Assembly: GCF_030816965.1 (NCBI RefSeq)
Contig: NZ_JAUSYQ010000002.1
Location: 9,662,001 to 9,726,000 of the forward strand
DNA length: 64,000 nt
Direction of reading: 5' to 3'
From: Streptomyces canus
Lineage (GTDB): Bacteria; Actinomycetota; Actinomycetes; Streptomycetales; Streptomycetaceae
Shown: positions 33,592 through 41,909 of the stretch, piece by piece
How the letters are laid out: each line of letters opens with the position of its first letter
How positions within the stretch are numbered: position 1 is the first letter of the stretch
Translations under genes and position numbers: made by a program
Notes under the pieces: model-generated
Seen by the model: the letters and a program-made list of their open reading frames with translations, nothing else
Told to the model about the DNA's origin: nothing
Database searches by the model: none

Positions 33592-34566
33592 TCAGGAGCG
33601 CACCCCCGCCGGGACGGCCTCCTTCGCGTGAAAGGCCGCGCGGTACGCCTGCGGAGTGGTGCCGACGACCCGGCGGAAGCGTTCCCTGAACGCCGTGGGG
33701 GAACCGAACCCCGCCTGCCGCGCGATCCGTTCGACCGGGTGGCCGGTGTTCTCCAGCAGGTACTGGGCGCGCCTCACCCGGGCCCGCAGCAGCCACTGCA
33801 GAGGCGTGCTGCCCGTCTGTTCACGGAATCGGCGGCTGAAGGTGCGCTCGCTCATTCCCGAACGGGCGGCCATCGCCCCGAGGGTGATCTCGTGGGCCAG
33901 GTTGTCCTCGACCCACTCCAGGAGCGGCTCCAGCGTCGACCCACGGGGCACCGGCGGGTGGTCGTGGACGATGAACTGAGCCTGCCCGCCCTCCCGTTCG
34001 AGGGGCATCACCGTCATCCGGGCGGCGTGCGCGGCGACCGCCGAGCCCAGGTCCCGGCGGATCATGTGCAGACACATGTCGAGGGCCGCCGCCGCACCCG
34101 CGGAGGTCAGGATCTGACCGTTGTCGACATACAGCACGTCCGGCTGGACCTCGACGGCGGGGAAGCGCTGCGCCAGGTCGTCCGCGGCCACCCAGTGCGT
34201 GGTGGCACGCAGCCCGTCCAGGAGCCCGGCCTCCGCCAGCACGAACGCGCCCACGCACACGGACGCGATCCGTGTGCCGGCCGCCGCGGCCTCCCGCAGT
34301 GCTGTCAGCGCGCGCGGGGAGGGCGGCCCGGCGGCGGGGGAGCAGCCCGGCACGATGACCGTGTCCGCCTCCGCCAGGGCCTCGAGCCCGTGCTCGACCC
34401 GCAGGGTGAAACCGCCGTCCGCGCGGACCTCCGGTGACTCGGCGCACAGCCGGACGCGGTAGGCGGGGCGGCCGTCGGGCAGCTGCGTCCAGTCGAACAC
34501 CTGCATGGGTGCCGCCATGTCGAACGGCACCACATCGTCGAGAACCAGGATCGCCACGGAGTGCAT
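33592..34566 (-). CDS. GlxA-type transcriptional regulator (DJ-1/PfpI plus AraC HTH)
   Basis: The 324-residue protein has an N-terminal DJ-1/PfpI-like domain (VAILVLDDVVPFDMAAPMQVFDW; SVCVGAFVLAEAGLLDG with the elbow cysteine). Its C-terminal AraC double HTH runs from about 220 to 315 (ITLGAMAARSGMSERTFSRRFREQTG; PVERIARQAGFGSPTAFRERFRRVVGTTPQAYR). The ligand is unknown; GlxA relatives regulate amine, betaine or arginine metabolism. It is divergent from a small membrane gene at 34747, and a perfect 12-bp inverted repeat lies between them. Confidence 0.93.
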   Translation of the reverse strand: MHSVAILVLDDVVPFDMAAPMQVFDWTQLPDGRPAYRVRLCAESPEVRADGGFTLRVEHGLEALAEADTVIVPGCSPAAGPPSPRALTALREAAAAGTRIASVCVGAFVLAEAGLLDGLRATTHWVAADDLAQRFPAVEVQPDVLYVDNGQILTSAGAAAALDMCLHMIRRDLGSAVAAHAARMTVMPLEREGGQAQFIVHDHPPVPRGSTLEPLLEWVEDNLAHEITLGAMAARSGMSERTFSRRFREQTGSTPLQWLLRARVRRAQYLLENTGHPVERIARQAGFGSPTAFRERFRRVVGTTPQAYRAAFHAKEAVPAGVRS

Positions 34567-34582
34567 GACCGCCACGATAGGC

Positions 34583-34651
34583 GGATTCCCGCCAGAGCCA
34601 CGACCAGGGGAACCGAGGGGAATTCCCTGCCGGGTACGTTGGCGGGAATCC
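34583..34651. promoter_or_regulatory. inverted repeat operator in the GlxA/membrane gene divergent region
   Basis: GGATTCCCGCCA (34583-34594) is the exact reverse complement of TGGCGGGAATCC (34640-34651). The copies are 45 bases apart. A third partial copy (TTGGCGGGCA) lies at about 34704-34713. The layout suits an AraC-type protein looping between sites to control itself and the neighbouring gene. Confidence 0.55.
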
Positions 34652-34746
34652 GTTGGAACGTGTCGTTTCAGCCCCTGTTTGATCATTAGGCGGGTTCCTA
34701 GGGTTGGCGGGCACTGCCGACCGCACCGAGAAGGACACGCCACCCC

Positions 34747-35202
34747 ATGACCAAGTTCCTGCTGACCCTGCACGTCCTCGTCGCCATCGTCGCCGTGGGG
34801 CCGGTGACCGTCGCGGCCAGCATGTTCCCGCCGGCGGCCCGCCGGGCCCACGCGGAGGAGGCCGGGGTCGGCACGGTACGGCTGCTGCACCGCATCTGCC
34901 GGGTCTACGCCGGCATCGGCATCGCGGTCCCCGTCCTCGGCATCGCCACCGGAGCCGCGATGGGCGTCCTGGGCGACGCATGGCTGACCACGTCCATGGC
35001 CCTGACCGCCGCGGCCGCCGGAGTCCTCGCCGCCTTCGTCCTGCCCCGGCAGGGCGAACTGCTCGAGGAACTGACCGGACAGGGAAGCGTCGAACACCGC
35101 AGTACCGTCCAACTGGCCATGTTCACCGGCATCTTCAACCTTCTGTGGGCAACCGTGACCGTCCTGATGATCGTCCGCCCGGGGTCCACCACCGGCGCAT
35201 GA
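34747..35202 (+). CDS. DUF2269-like small membrane protein
   Basis: The 151-residue protein has four hydrophobic segments: FLLTLHVLVAIVAVGPVTVAASMF, VYAGIGIAVPVLGIATGAAMGV, WLTTSMALTAAAAGVLAAFVLP, and LAMFTGIFNLLWATVTVLMIV. The arrangement, with an N-terminal LHVLxAI motif, matches the DUF2269/predicted integral membrane family. Function is unknown. Divergent transcription from the GlxA-type regulator, with the inverted repeat between, suggests it is the regulator's target. Confidence 0.75.
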   Translation: MTKFLLTLHVLVAIVAVGPVTVAASMFPPAARRAHAEEAGVGTVRLLHRICRVYAGIGIAVPVLGIATGAAMGVLGDAWLTTSMALTAAAAGVLAAFVLPRQGELLEELTGQGSVEHRSTVQLAMFTGIFNLLWATVTVLMIVRPGSTTGA

Positions 35203-35319
35203 CCGCCCGCGAGCCGTCAAGCCCGACGTCGGAATTCGTACGCCGGTGCGTGGAGGCGCCTAGACTCGTCAACCGTGCCCATGCGCGTGGGCCCGCGAAA
35301 ACGAAAGGCGCGTTGACGG

Positions 35320-35535
35320 GTGTTCCAGGATTCCCCCATCTACGACCGACTCGTCGCCGAGCGCGGCGACGTCCCGGCTCTAGCCCGCAGGGAGGCCGAG
35401 CGCGTACGCAGGGAACTGGAGTACGTCATGCGGCCACTGCAGTCCCTCATGCCCCCGCCCGTCCCCGAACGCCCTGCCTCGCCCGGTCAGGGATGGGTCC
35501 CGGCCCTACCCCCCGCCGCCCCGCGGTCCTACTGA
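35320..35535 (+). CDS. small conserved hypothetical protein
   Basis: The 71-residue protein starts at GTG 35320 (MFQDSPIYDRLVAERGDVP) and continues in a helix, ARREAERVRRELEYVMRPLQ, then a Pro-rich tail. Third-position bias supports coding. A plausible -10, TAGACT, lies at 35261-35266. It ends 7 bases before the convergent ATP-grasp gene. I do not recognise a functional family. Confidence 0.6.
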   Translation: MFQDSPIYDRLVAERGDVPALARREAERVRRELEYVMRPLQSLMPPPVPERPASPGQGWVPALPPAAPRSY

Positions 35536-35542
35536 CCCGGAC

Positions 35543-36517
35543 TCAGGACACGGTGGTGTTCGCCCCGTTGGCGCGGGAGCGCGGATCCGGACCGGGCCTG
35601 GCCAGCCACTCGGCGATGCTGCGCGCGATCGGCTGGCCCGTCTCCACCTCGACGAAGCCGAACTGTCCCGACTGGTTGCACTCCAGGAACCACCAGGTCC
35701 CGTCCCCGTCCTCGGCGAAGTCGAAGGCGCCGTATGCCAGTTCGGCCGCCCCGAGATAGTCCCGGACGGCCGCGGCCACCCGCGGCGGGACATCGGTGGG
35801 CTGCCAGGAGGAGGTGGGCGGGGCGAAACGGACGTCCACCTCGTCATCGGCGCCGGTGAGCTTCCGGGCGGCCAGCATGGTCTCGCCCACGACGGTCAGG
35901 CGTATGTCGGCCCGTTTGGCGACCCGCCGTTGCAGCAGCGTGGGGCCGAACGCGACAGCCGAGAAGTCGGTGTCCGGTGCGACCCGGCTGGTCGGCACCG
36001 CCCGCGGCGGGTCCTGCGGGTGTGCGCCGGAGACCGGCTTGACCACCAGGTCGGGATAGCGCTCGGCGAACTCACGGGCGGCCTGCGGGAACGTCGTCAC
36101 GATCGTGGCCGGGACGGGCAGCCCGCAGCGCTGGGCGAGCCGTAGCTGCCAGGGCTTGTGACGGGCCCGGCGGGCCGCGTCGGGGTGGTTCATCCAGCGG
36201 GCGTCGCTGCCCCGGAGCATGCCGTACAGCGCCTGGGCGGACTCCTCGGTCAGCCACTCCGAGGGCGAGGCCGCCCGCGCCGCGGGGGTGCCCGGGCGGC
36301 GCACCCAGATCGAGCGCAGCCCGGAGATGCCCACCAGACGGCCGCCGGCCGACAGGTGGCCGCGGAAGGTGCCGTGCACGTACTCCCCGGACAGTGCGAC
36401 ACCGTCGGTCAGGTCGGCCGGGTCGAGCCGGACCACCGGTACCCCCGTGGCGTTGAGGTGCACGACGACCATGTCGGCCGTCACGTCCTCTTCGCAGGTA
36501 AGAATCAACACGGTCAT
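35543..36517 (-). CDS. tgmB: ATP-grasp ribosomal peptide maturase
   Basis: The 324-residue protein begins MTVLILTCEEDVTADMVVVHLN with a pre-ATP-grasp domain. The ATP-grasp ligase core includes RHKPWQLRLAQRCGLPVPATIVT, DLVVKPVSGA, DIRLTVVGETMLAARK and the metal-binding GDGTWWFLECNQSGQF (Glu and Asn). It belongs to the MvdC/MvdD/TgmB-type ligases, which use ATP to join hydroxyl or amine side chains to Asp/Glu side chains as ester or amide links in graspetide RiPPs. The precursor gene lies 17 bases upstream on the same strand. No partner methyltransferase or exporter was found nearby. Confidence 0.9.
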   Translation of the reverse strand: MTVLILTCEEDVTADMVVVHLNATGVPVVRLDPADLTDGVALSGEYVHGTFRGHLSAGGRLVGISGLRSIWVRRPGTPAARAASPSEWLTEESAQALYGMLRGSDARWMNHPDAARRARHKPWQLRLAQRCGLPVPATIVTTFPQAAREFAERYPDLVVKPVSGAHPQDPPRAVPTSRVAPDTDFSAVAFGPTLLQRRVAKRADIRLTVVGETMLAARKLTGADDEVDVRFAPPTSSWQPTDVPPRVAAAVRDYLGAAELAYGAFDFAEDGDGTWWFLECNQSGQFGFVEVETGQPIARSIAEWLARPGPDPRSRANGANTTVS

Positions 36518-36534
36518 CGGTCGGTGACCTGTGT

Positions 36535-36726
36535 TCAGTCGTCGAAGTGAGTCTTGGAGCCCGCCGTGGAGGTGGTGGTCCCCAGTTCCCTCATCAGCGC
36601 GTGGTCGCGGGCCGCGACCCGGCCGTCCATGAGCACGTTCAACTGCAGCCCGGAGTCGTAGACATACGGAGTGGTCGCCTCCAACGTCGCTGCCGGACGT
36701 GCGTAGTTGAGCGCGAACGGTTGCAT
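36535..36726 (-). CDS. tgmA: ATP-grasp-modified RiPP precursor peptide
   Basis: The 63-residue peptide reads MQPFALNYARPAATLEATTP, a leader ending YVYDSGLQLNVLMDGR, then a C-terminal core GTTTSTAGSKTHFDD. This is the pattern of the Streptomyces putative ATP-grasp-modified RiPP family: conserved PF-x-L-x-YARP, an LNVL motif and a Thr/Ser-rich tail ending in two Asp. The Thr/Ser/Lys donors (residues 50-60) and Asp62, Asp63 are the likely side chains joined by the ligase encoded downstream. ATG 36726 has GAGGGAGAG upstream. Confidence 0.9.
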   Translation of the reverse strand: MQPFALNYARPAATLEATTPYVYDSGLQLNVLMDGRVAARDHALMRELGTTTSTAGSKTHFDD

Positions 36727-36857
36727 CGTCTCTCCCTCGCCGGTACTGCCTCTCGCAGACGGCCTCTCCCCACGACGCCGTCAGGTCAGCCGACTTCCTT
36801 CGGCTTCCAGAGACTTATACGAATCGAACGAGTGATTGGTTTCCTCACACTGCGTAA

Positions 36858-37175
36858 TCACGGTCGGCGGGTGGTCTCCCGGTCCCGTCCGTCGAGCCGC
36901 AGCGCCGCCCGGTCGGCGGGGGAGCCGCGCAGGGTGCGCAGGGCGAGCAGCAGGACGCCGATGTCGTCGAGGTACACCGGGTCCGGCACCAGATCGGTGG
37001 GCAGGACGAAGTACAACAGGGCCCCCCAGAAGACCCAGCGGGGCCCGGTGGGAAGTCCCGCCCGCCGCAGACCGCGCCGGGTTCTCACGAGTCGCACCAG
37101 CAGCCCCACGGCCACCGCCAGCGCCAGCGCCGCGAGCACAGCGACGACGACGATCAGTGCTGTGGTCGAATCCAC
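36858..37175 (-). CDS. DUF1232 domain-containing membrane protein
   Basis: The 105-residue protein has an N-terminal membrane segment (TTALIVVVAVLAALALAVAVGLLV) and the DUF1232 core FWGALLYFVLPTDLVPDPVYLDDIGVLLLALR, with the signature P-x-DLVPD loop. GTG 37175 is preceded by GGAGGAGG, so the longer frame to 37271 was not used. The family is widespread and functionally uncharacterised. It lies 131 bases upstream of the RiPP precursor on the same strand. Confidence 0.85.
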   Translation of the reverse strand: MDSTTALIVVVAVLAALALAVAVGLLVRLVRTRRGLRRAGLPTGPRWVFWGALLYFVLPTDLVPDPVYLDDIGVLLLALRTLRGSPADRAALRLDGRDRETTRRP

Positions 37176-37419
37176 GGGCCGACCTCCTCCTCCGGGCGCC
37201 GTGCGGCGCGCTGTCTGACGGATTCCCGCATCCGGTCCCGCTAAGACTCGCTGAACGGCGCTCACACCCATGGCTCATCCGAGTGGCACGCCGTCGTGTA
37301 CCCGCTGACGAACGGGTCATCTCAACGTCGCGGTCGCAAGACGGGGGCGCGTAGGAGCGACCGCACCCTTTGTCCGCAGCAGAGCACGACCACCGGGCCG
37401 TCAGCAGCTGATTCGAACG

Positions 37420-38144
37420 ATGCCGCCATTGCCGATGGACGGGTCCTACGGCGATCCCGTCGGCGACCTGGTGCGTGCCGCCGTGGCCGACCGTCCCCTG
37501 GAGGACGTCGTCCACCTCATCGCCCTGCTGGAAGAGTCGCCCCACTACGCGCCGGCCATGGGTGCGGCCCTGCGCGCGGTCGGCGTGGACCGGTCCGTGG
37601 AGGACGTCACCCGGCTCGTCGCCCTGCCGACCCGGCCGCCACGGGACGCGGACAGCGCCGGCGAGGCGATCAGGGCCGCCGAGTCCCGTCCCGTGGAGGA
37701 GGTGACCCGCCTGGTGGCCTTGCTGAACCGGTCCGAACCGCAGACACTGCAGCCACTGCGGTCAGGAGGCGGTGCGCGCGGCGGCGACCGGCCGGCCCGT
37801 GGAGGACGGCCCCGAAGGGCTCCGGCCTGGCCGGTCAGGACCGCCGCCGTGCTGATGATCTGGCCCACCCTTCCGGTCCTGGTCCTCGCGGTCGTCGTGC
37901 CGACCGGGGTGGCCGCGGGCCAGTTGCTCGACGGACGGTTCCGCTCCCAGGGGCTCGCCGGGCCCTGGAGTTGCCGCTCGCGCCGGCCCGGCTCGCGGGG
38001 GCGGTGGCCGCGTGTGCGTCGCCGGCCGCGCTGACCGCGTTGGTGGTGCACCTCGCGTCGCCGGCACTGCCGAAGGGTGTCCCGACGCAGCGGCGGACGG
38101 CGGAGCCGGCCCATGAGGCGGCCGACGCTCCGCCGGCTCCCTAG
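37420..38144 (+). pseudogene. frameshifted repeat protein with C-terminal membrane segment
   Basis: From about 37420 the frame reads three related units of about 22-26 residues: VRAAVADRPLEDVVHLIALLEES, AVGVDRSVEDVTRLVALP, and RAAESRPVEEVTRLVALLNRS. A fourth unit, EAVRAAATGRPVED, continues only in a different frame from about 37763. A membrane segment RTAAVLMIWPTLPVLVLAVVV returns to the first frame, and a last hydrophobic stretch AAVAACASPAALTALVVHLASP is in the third. At least two frameshifts are needed, so this is either a pseudogene or contains sequence errors. The intact ancestor would be a helical-repeat protein anchored in the membrane. Its tail overlaps the molybdoenzyme gene stop. 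Confidence 0.55.
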
Positions 38145-40258
38145 TTCGCTGAAGAGCCGCCCCTCTCCCGGATGCCGCTCAGCACGCGGTCCGGTGTGAG
38201 GGGCAGCTCGCGCAGGCGCACGCCGGTGGCGTGGAAGACGGCGTTGCCGATCGCGGCCGCCGTCCCCACGATGCCGATCTCGCCGATGCCCTTGCTGCCC
38301 ATGGGGTTGAGGCGGGTGTCGTCCTCGTCGATCCAGTGCGCCTCGATGTCGGGCACGTCGGCGTGCGTGGGCACGTGGTACGCGGCCAGATCGGCCTCGG
38401 CGAAGTCACCGAACGCTGCGTCCAGTGTGCTGCCCTCGGTCAGTGCCATGCCGAGCCCCATGGTCATGCCGCCGACGAACTGGGAGCGGGCGGTACGGGA
38501 GTTGAGAATGTGCCCGGCGGCATACACCCCCATCAGCCTTCGGACCCGGGTCTCGCCGGTGACCGTGTCGACGGCGACCTCCGCGAAGTGGGCGCCGAAG
38601 GCGTGCCGGGCGAACGGGCTGTCGGCGTCCGCCCGGCCGGCCGTGTCGGCGCGGACCTCGATCCCCTCGGCAGGCAGCGGCCCTTCGGCCAGGCGCTCCG
38701 CGAGCCGGGTGCACGCCTCGTGCACCGCCCAGCCCCAGGAGGCGGTGCCCGACGAGCCGCCGGCCAGTGACGCGGCGGGCAGGTCGCTGCTGCCCACCTC
38801 GGTCCGCACGCGCGCCACCGGCACGGCGAGCGCGTCCGCGGCGATCTGCGCGAGCACGGTCCGGGCGCCCGTGCCGATGTCGGTGGCGTTGATCCGTACC
38901 AGGAAGGTCCCGTCGGGCAGCGCCCGTACCGCCGCCGTGGACGGCTGCACCAGAACGGGATACATGGCGGCCGCGACCCCCGATCCCACCAGCAGCGGGC
39001 CCTCGGCGCGGGAGCGCGGCCGTGGGTCCCGCCCGGCCCAGTCGAAGCGCCGGGCGCCCTCGCGCAGACACTCGACCAGGTGCCTGCTGCTGAAGGGTTT
39101 GCCGCTGTCCGGCTCGGTGCCCGGCTCGTTGACGATCCTCAACTCCACCGGATCCATGCCGAGTTCGGCCGCCAGTTCGTCCATGGCCGACTCCAGGGCG
39201 TACATGCCGGGAGCCTCGCCGGGGGCCCGCATCCAGGACGGGGTGGGCACGTCGAGCGGCGCCACGCGGTGTGTCGTACGGGAGTCGGGGGCGGCGTACA
39301 TCACGCGTGCGGGCACGGCAGCCTGCTCCACGAACTCCTTGATCCGCGAGGTGTGGGTGGTGACCTCGTGGATCAGGGAGGTGAGCCGTCCGTCGGAGCG
39401 GGCCCCGAGGCGCAGTCGGTGCAGGGTGGGGGCCCGGTGGCCGACGACGGCGGGCAGGAAGCGGCGGGGGAGCGCCAGGGTGACCGGCCGTCCGGTGTGC
39501 CGGGCCGCCATCGCGGCGAGCACCACGTCCGGACGGGGGGTGCCCTTGGACCCGAAACCGCCGCCCACGTGCTCGGCGAGAACGGTGACGTGTTCCTCCG
39601 GGAGGCCGAACAGGTCGGCCAGGACGGCGCGTACGACCGTGGAGCCCTGCGTGGAGGTGTGCACCGTGAGCCGCCCGTCGTGCCACTCGGCCGTCGTGGC
39701 GTGCGGCTCCATCGGGTGGTTGTGCAGCGGAGGCACCCGGTAGTCGACGTCGACCCGGACCTCGGCGGACGTGAACACACCCTCCGGATCGCCGTGTTCA
39801 CGGCTTCCCGGGTATCCGCCGTTGGCCTGCTCGGGCGCGTACGCGCCGGGGTGCGTGGCGGTGAGGGTGACGTCGTGGTCCTCCACGGCGTAGTCGACGC
39901 GCACGGCGGCGGCACCGGCGCGTGCGGCCTCCAGGGTCTCGCCCACCACCAGGGCGACGAACCAACCGCGGTGCGGGACACGCGAGTCGCGCAGGACGCC
40001 GAGCGTGGGGTCCTCCGGCTCGGACAGCCTCGGCGCGTTCTGGTGGGTGAGCACCGCCAGGACCCCGGGCACGGCCAGAGCGGCCGCGGTGTCGATGCCG
40101 GTGACCCGGCCCCGGGCGATCGAGGCCGGCACGGGCCAGGCGTGGGCCCGGCCGGGACAGGGCTGTTCGGCGGCGTAGCGGGCGGTGCCGGTCACCTTCT
40201 CCCGGCCTTCACGGCGCTCGACGGGAGCGCCCAGGGCGGTGGCGGTCGTGGCGTCCAC
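38141..40258 (-). CDS. paoC: aldehyde oxidoreductase molybdenum-binding subunit (PaoC-like)
   Basis: The 705-residue protein is a xanthine-dehydrogenase-family molybdenum cofactor subunit. It has a hammerhead domain (REKVTGTARYAAEQPCPGRAHA) and catalytic domains with GGGFGSKGTPRPDV and GSSGTASWGW. The active-site region MGSKGIGEIGIVG contains the conserved base Glu. With the two coupled genes upstream it forms a three-subunit enzyme that oxidises aldehydes to acids. The gene follows the FAD subunit by 10 bases. In Escherichia coli PaoABC is periplasmic; no signal is seen here, so a cytoplasmic location is likely. Confidence 0.92.
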   Translation of the reverse strand: MDATTATALGAPVERREGREKVTGTARYAAEQPCPGRAHAWPVPASIARGRVTGIDTAAALAVPGVLAVLTHQNAPRLSEPEDPTLGVLRDSRVPHRGWFVALVVGETLEAARAGAAAVRVDYAVEDHDVTLTATHPGAYAPEQANGGYPGSREHGDPEGVFTSAEVRVDVDYRVPPLHNHPMEPHATTAEWHDGRLTVHTSTQGSTVVRAVLADLFGLPEEHVTVLAEHVGGGFGSKGTPRPDVVLAAMAARHTGRPVTLALPRRFLPAVVGHRAPTLHRLRLGARSDGRLTSLIHEVTTHTSRIKEFVEQAAVPARVMYAAPDSRTTHRVAPLDVPTPSWMRAPGEAPGMYALESAMDELAAELGMDPVELRIVNEPGTEPDSGKPFSSRHLVECLREGARRFDWAGRDPRPRSRAEGPLLVGSGVAAAMYPVLVQPSTAAVRALPDGTFLVRINATDIGTGARTVLAQIAADALAVPVARVRTEVGSSDLPAASLAGGSSGTASWGWAVHEACTRLAERLAEGPLPAEGIEVRADTAGRADADSPFARHAFGAHFAEVAVDTVTGETRVRRLMGVYAAGHILNSRTARSQFVGGMTMGLGMALTEGSTLDAAFGDFAEADLAAYHVPTHADVPDIEAHWIDEDDTRLNPMGSKGIGEIGIVGTAAAIGNAVFHATGVRLRELPLTPDRVLSGIRERGGSSAN

Positions 40259-40268
40259 GGCGTTCTCC

Positions 40269-41261
40269 TCAGGTCCGGGCGGCGGCGGTGAGCCGGGTCA
40301 GGACGTCCAGGGCGAGCGAGCGCGCCAGGGGCAGCTTGTAGGCGTTGTCCCGCAACGGCTCGGCGGCGGAGAGCTCCAGGTCGACCGCGTGCTCGAACGC
40401 GGCCGCCGTGGGCGCGGCGCCCACCAGCGCCTGTTCGGCCTCCCGCGCCCGCCACGGCCGGTGCGCCAGCGCGCCGAAGGCGATCCCGGCATGGTCGACC
40501 ACCCCGTCCGTCACCCGCAGCACGGCGGCCACCGAGGCGAGGGCGAAGGCGTACGACGCCCGGTCCCTGGCTTTGCGATAGGCGGACGGCAGTCCGGCTG
40601 AGGCCGTCGGCAACAGCACGCCGGTGACGAGTTCGCCGGGGAGGATCTCGGTGTCCCGTTCGGGATGTTCCCCCGGCAGGCGGTGGAATTCGGCCACGGG
40701 CACGCTCCGGGCGCCCTCGGTGCCGTACAACTCGACGCGGGCGTCCAGCGCGGCGAGCGCGACGGCCATGTCCGAGGGATGGGTGGCGATGCAGTGCGGG
40801 GAGTGCCCGAGCACCGCGTGGTCCCGGTGCAGGCCCTCCCGTGCGCCGCAACCACTGCCCGGCGAGCGCTTGTTGCAGGGTTTGGAGACGTCCTGGAAGT
40901 AAGGGCAACGGGTTCGCTGGAGCAGGTTGCCGCCCGTGGTGGCAGCGTTGCGCAGCTGCCCCGAGGCGCCCGCGAGCAGGGCCTGGGAGAGGACGGGATA
41001 ACGGGCGCGGACGGCCGGATGGGCCGCCAGGTCGCTGTTGCGGACCGTGGCGCCGACGCGCAGCGAACCGTCCGGGAGCTCCTGAACCTCGTCCAGGGGG
41101 AGGCGGCTGACGTCGACGAGCAGGTCGGGCCGTTCGACGCCGAGCTTCATCAGGTCGACCAGGTTGGTGCCGCCGCCGAGGTAGCGGGCGCCGGGACGGG
41201 CGGCGAAGAGCTCGGCCGCCTCTTCGGGGCTGGTGGCCCGTACGTAGTCGAAGGTCTTCAC
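40269..41261 (-). CDS. paoB: aldehyde oxidoreductase FAD-binding subunit (PaoB-like)
   Basis: The 330-residue protein starts at GTG 41261, overlapping the iron-sulfur gene stop by four bases. It has the FAD site ARYLGGGTNLVDLMKLGVERP and a second site ATTGGNLLQRTRCPYF. Cys119, Cys129, Cys138 and Cys157 (RCPYFQDVSKPCNKRSPGSGCG ... SPHCIATHPSD) match the extra [4Fe-4S] cluster ligands of E. coli PaoB, which separates it from ordinary xanthine dehydrogenase FAD subunits. Cytoplasmic. Confidence 0.92.
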   Translation of the reverse strand: MKTFDYVRATSPEEAAELFAARPGARYLGGGTNLVDLMKLGVERPDLLVDVSRLPLDEVQELPDGSLRVGATVRNSDLAAHPAVRARYPVLSQALLAGASGQLRNAATTGGNLLQRTRCPYFQDVSKPCNKRSPGSGCGAREGLHRDHAVLGHSPHCIATHPSDMAVALAALDARVELYGTEGARSVPVAEFHRLPGEHPERDTEILPGELVTGVLLPTASAGLPSAYRKARDRASYAFALASVAAVLRVTDGVVDHAGIAFGALAHRPWRAREAEQALVGAAPTAAAFEHAVDLELSAAEPLRDNAYKLPLARSLALDVLTRLTAAART

Positions 41262-41797
41262 CGGATCACGTCCTCGACCGCGTCGACGATGCGTGGATAG
41301 GCGCCGCAGCGGCACAGGTTGCCGCTGAGCCGCTCGCGGATCTCGTCCCGGTCCAGCGGTACGGGACGGCCGGGCGGCGTCTCGCCGGTGACGCGCGAGG
41401 GGTGGCCCGCCGCGGCCTCGTCGAGCATGCCGAGCGCCGAGCAGAGCTGGCCGGGGGTGCAGTAGCCGCACTGGAAGGCGTCGCGGTCGAGGAAGGCCTG
41501 TTGCAGGGGATGCAGTTCCTCCCCGTCGCCGCCGAGGCCCTCGACGGTCCGGATCTCGCTGCCGTCCAGGGCGACCGCGAGCAGCAGACAGCTGTTGACC
41601 CGGAGCCCGTCCACCAGGACTGTGCAGGCCCCGCACTGCCCGTGGTCACAGCCCTTCCTGGCACCCCACAGGTCCAGATCCTCGCGCAGGACGTCGAGCA
41701 GGACGCGCCGGTGGTCCACGAGGAGGGTGTGGGCTTTGCCGTTGACCGTGAGCGTCGTCTCCGAGCAGGTGGCGTTGTCGCTGTTCTCGCCGCTCAT
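41258..41797 (-). CDS. paoA: aldehyde oxidoreductase [2Fe-2S] subunit (PaoA-like)
   Basis: The 179-residue protein carries both [2Fe-2S] clusters: Cys50, Cys55, Cys58 and Cys70 in the plant-ferredoxin domain (GCDHGQCGACTVLVDG), and Cys110, Cys113, Cys162 and Cys164 in the C-terminal helical domain (FQCGYCTPGQ; LCRCGAYPRIVDAV). It starts at ATG 41797 with GGAAGG about 10 bases upstream. E. coli PaoA has a Tat signal; this N-terminus (MSGENSDNATCSETTL) does not. It is the first gene of the operon. Confidence 0.92.
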   Translation of the reverse strand: MSGENSDNATCSETTLTVNGKAHTLLVDHRRVLLDVLREDLDLWGARKGCDHGQCGACTVLVDGLRVNSCLLLAVALDGSEIRTVEGLGGDGEELHPLQQAFLDRDAFQCGYCTPGQLCSALGMLDEAAAGHPSRVTGETPPGRPVPLDRDEIRERLSGNLCRCGAYPRIVDAVEDVIR

Positions 41798-41909
41798 GTT
41801 GACGGTGACCTTCCGGACGGGCCGAGGAGCTGTCCCCACCGCGTATCCACAGCGGGCTCTCCGACACCTCCCGTCACCCCGGGAAAAGAGCCCCGCCTAG
41901 GGTGGCGCC

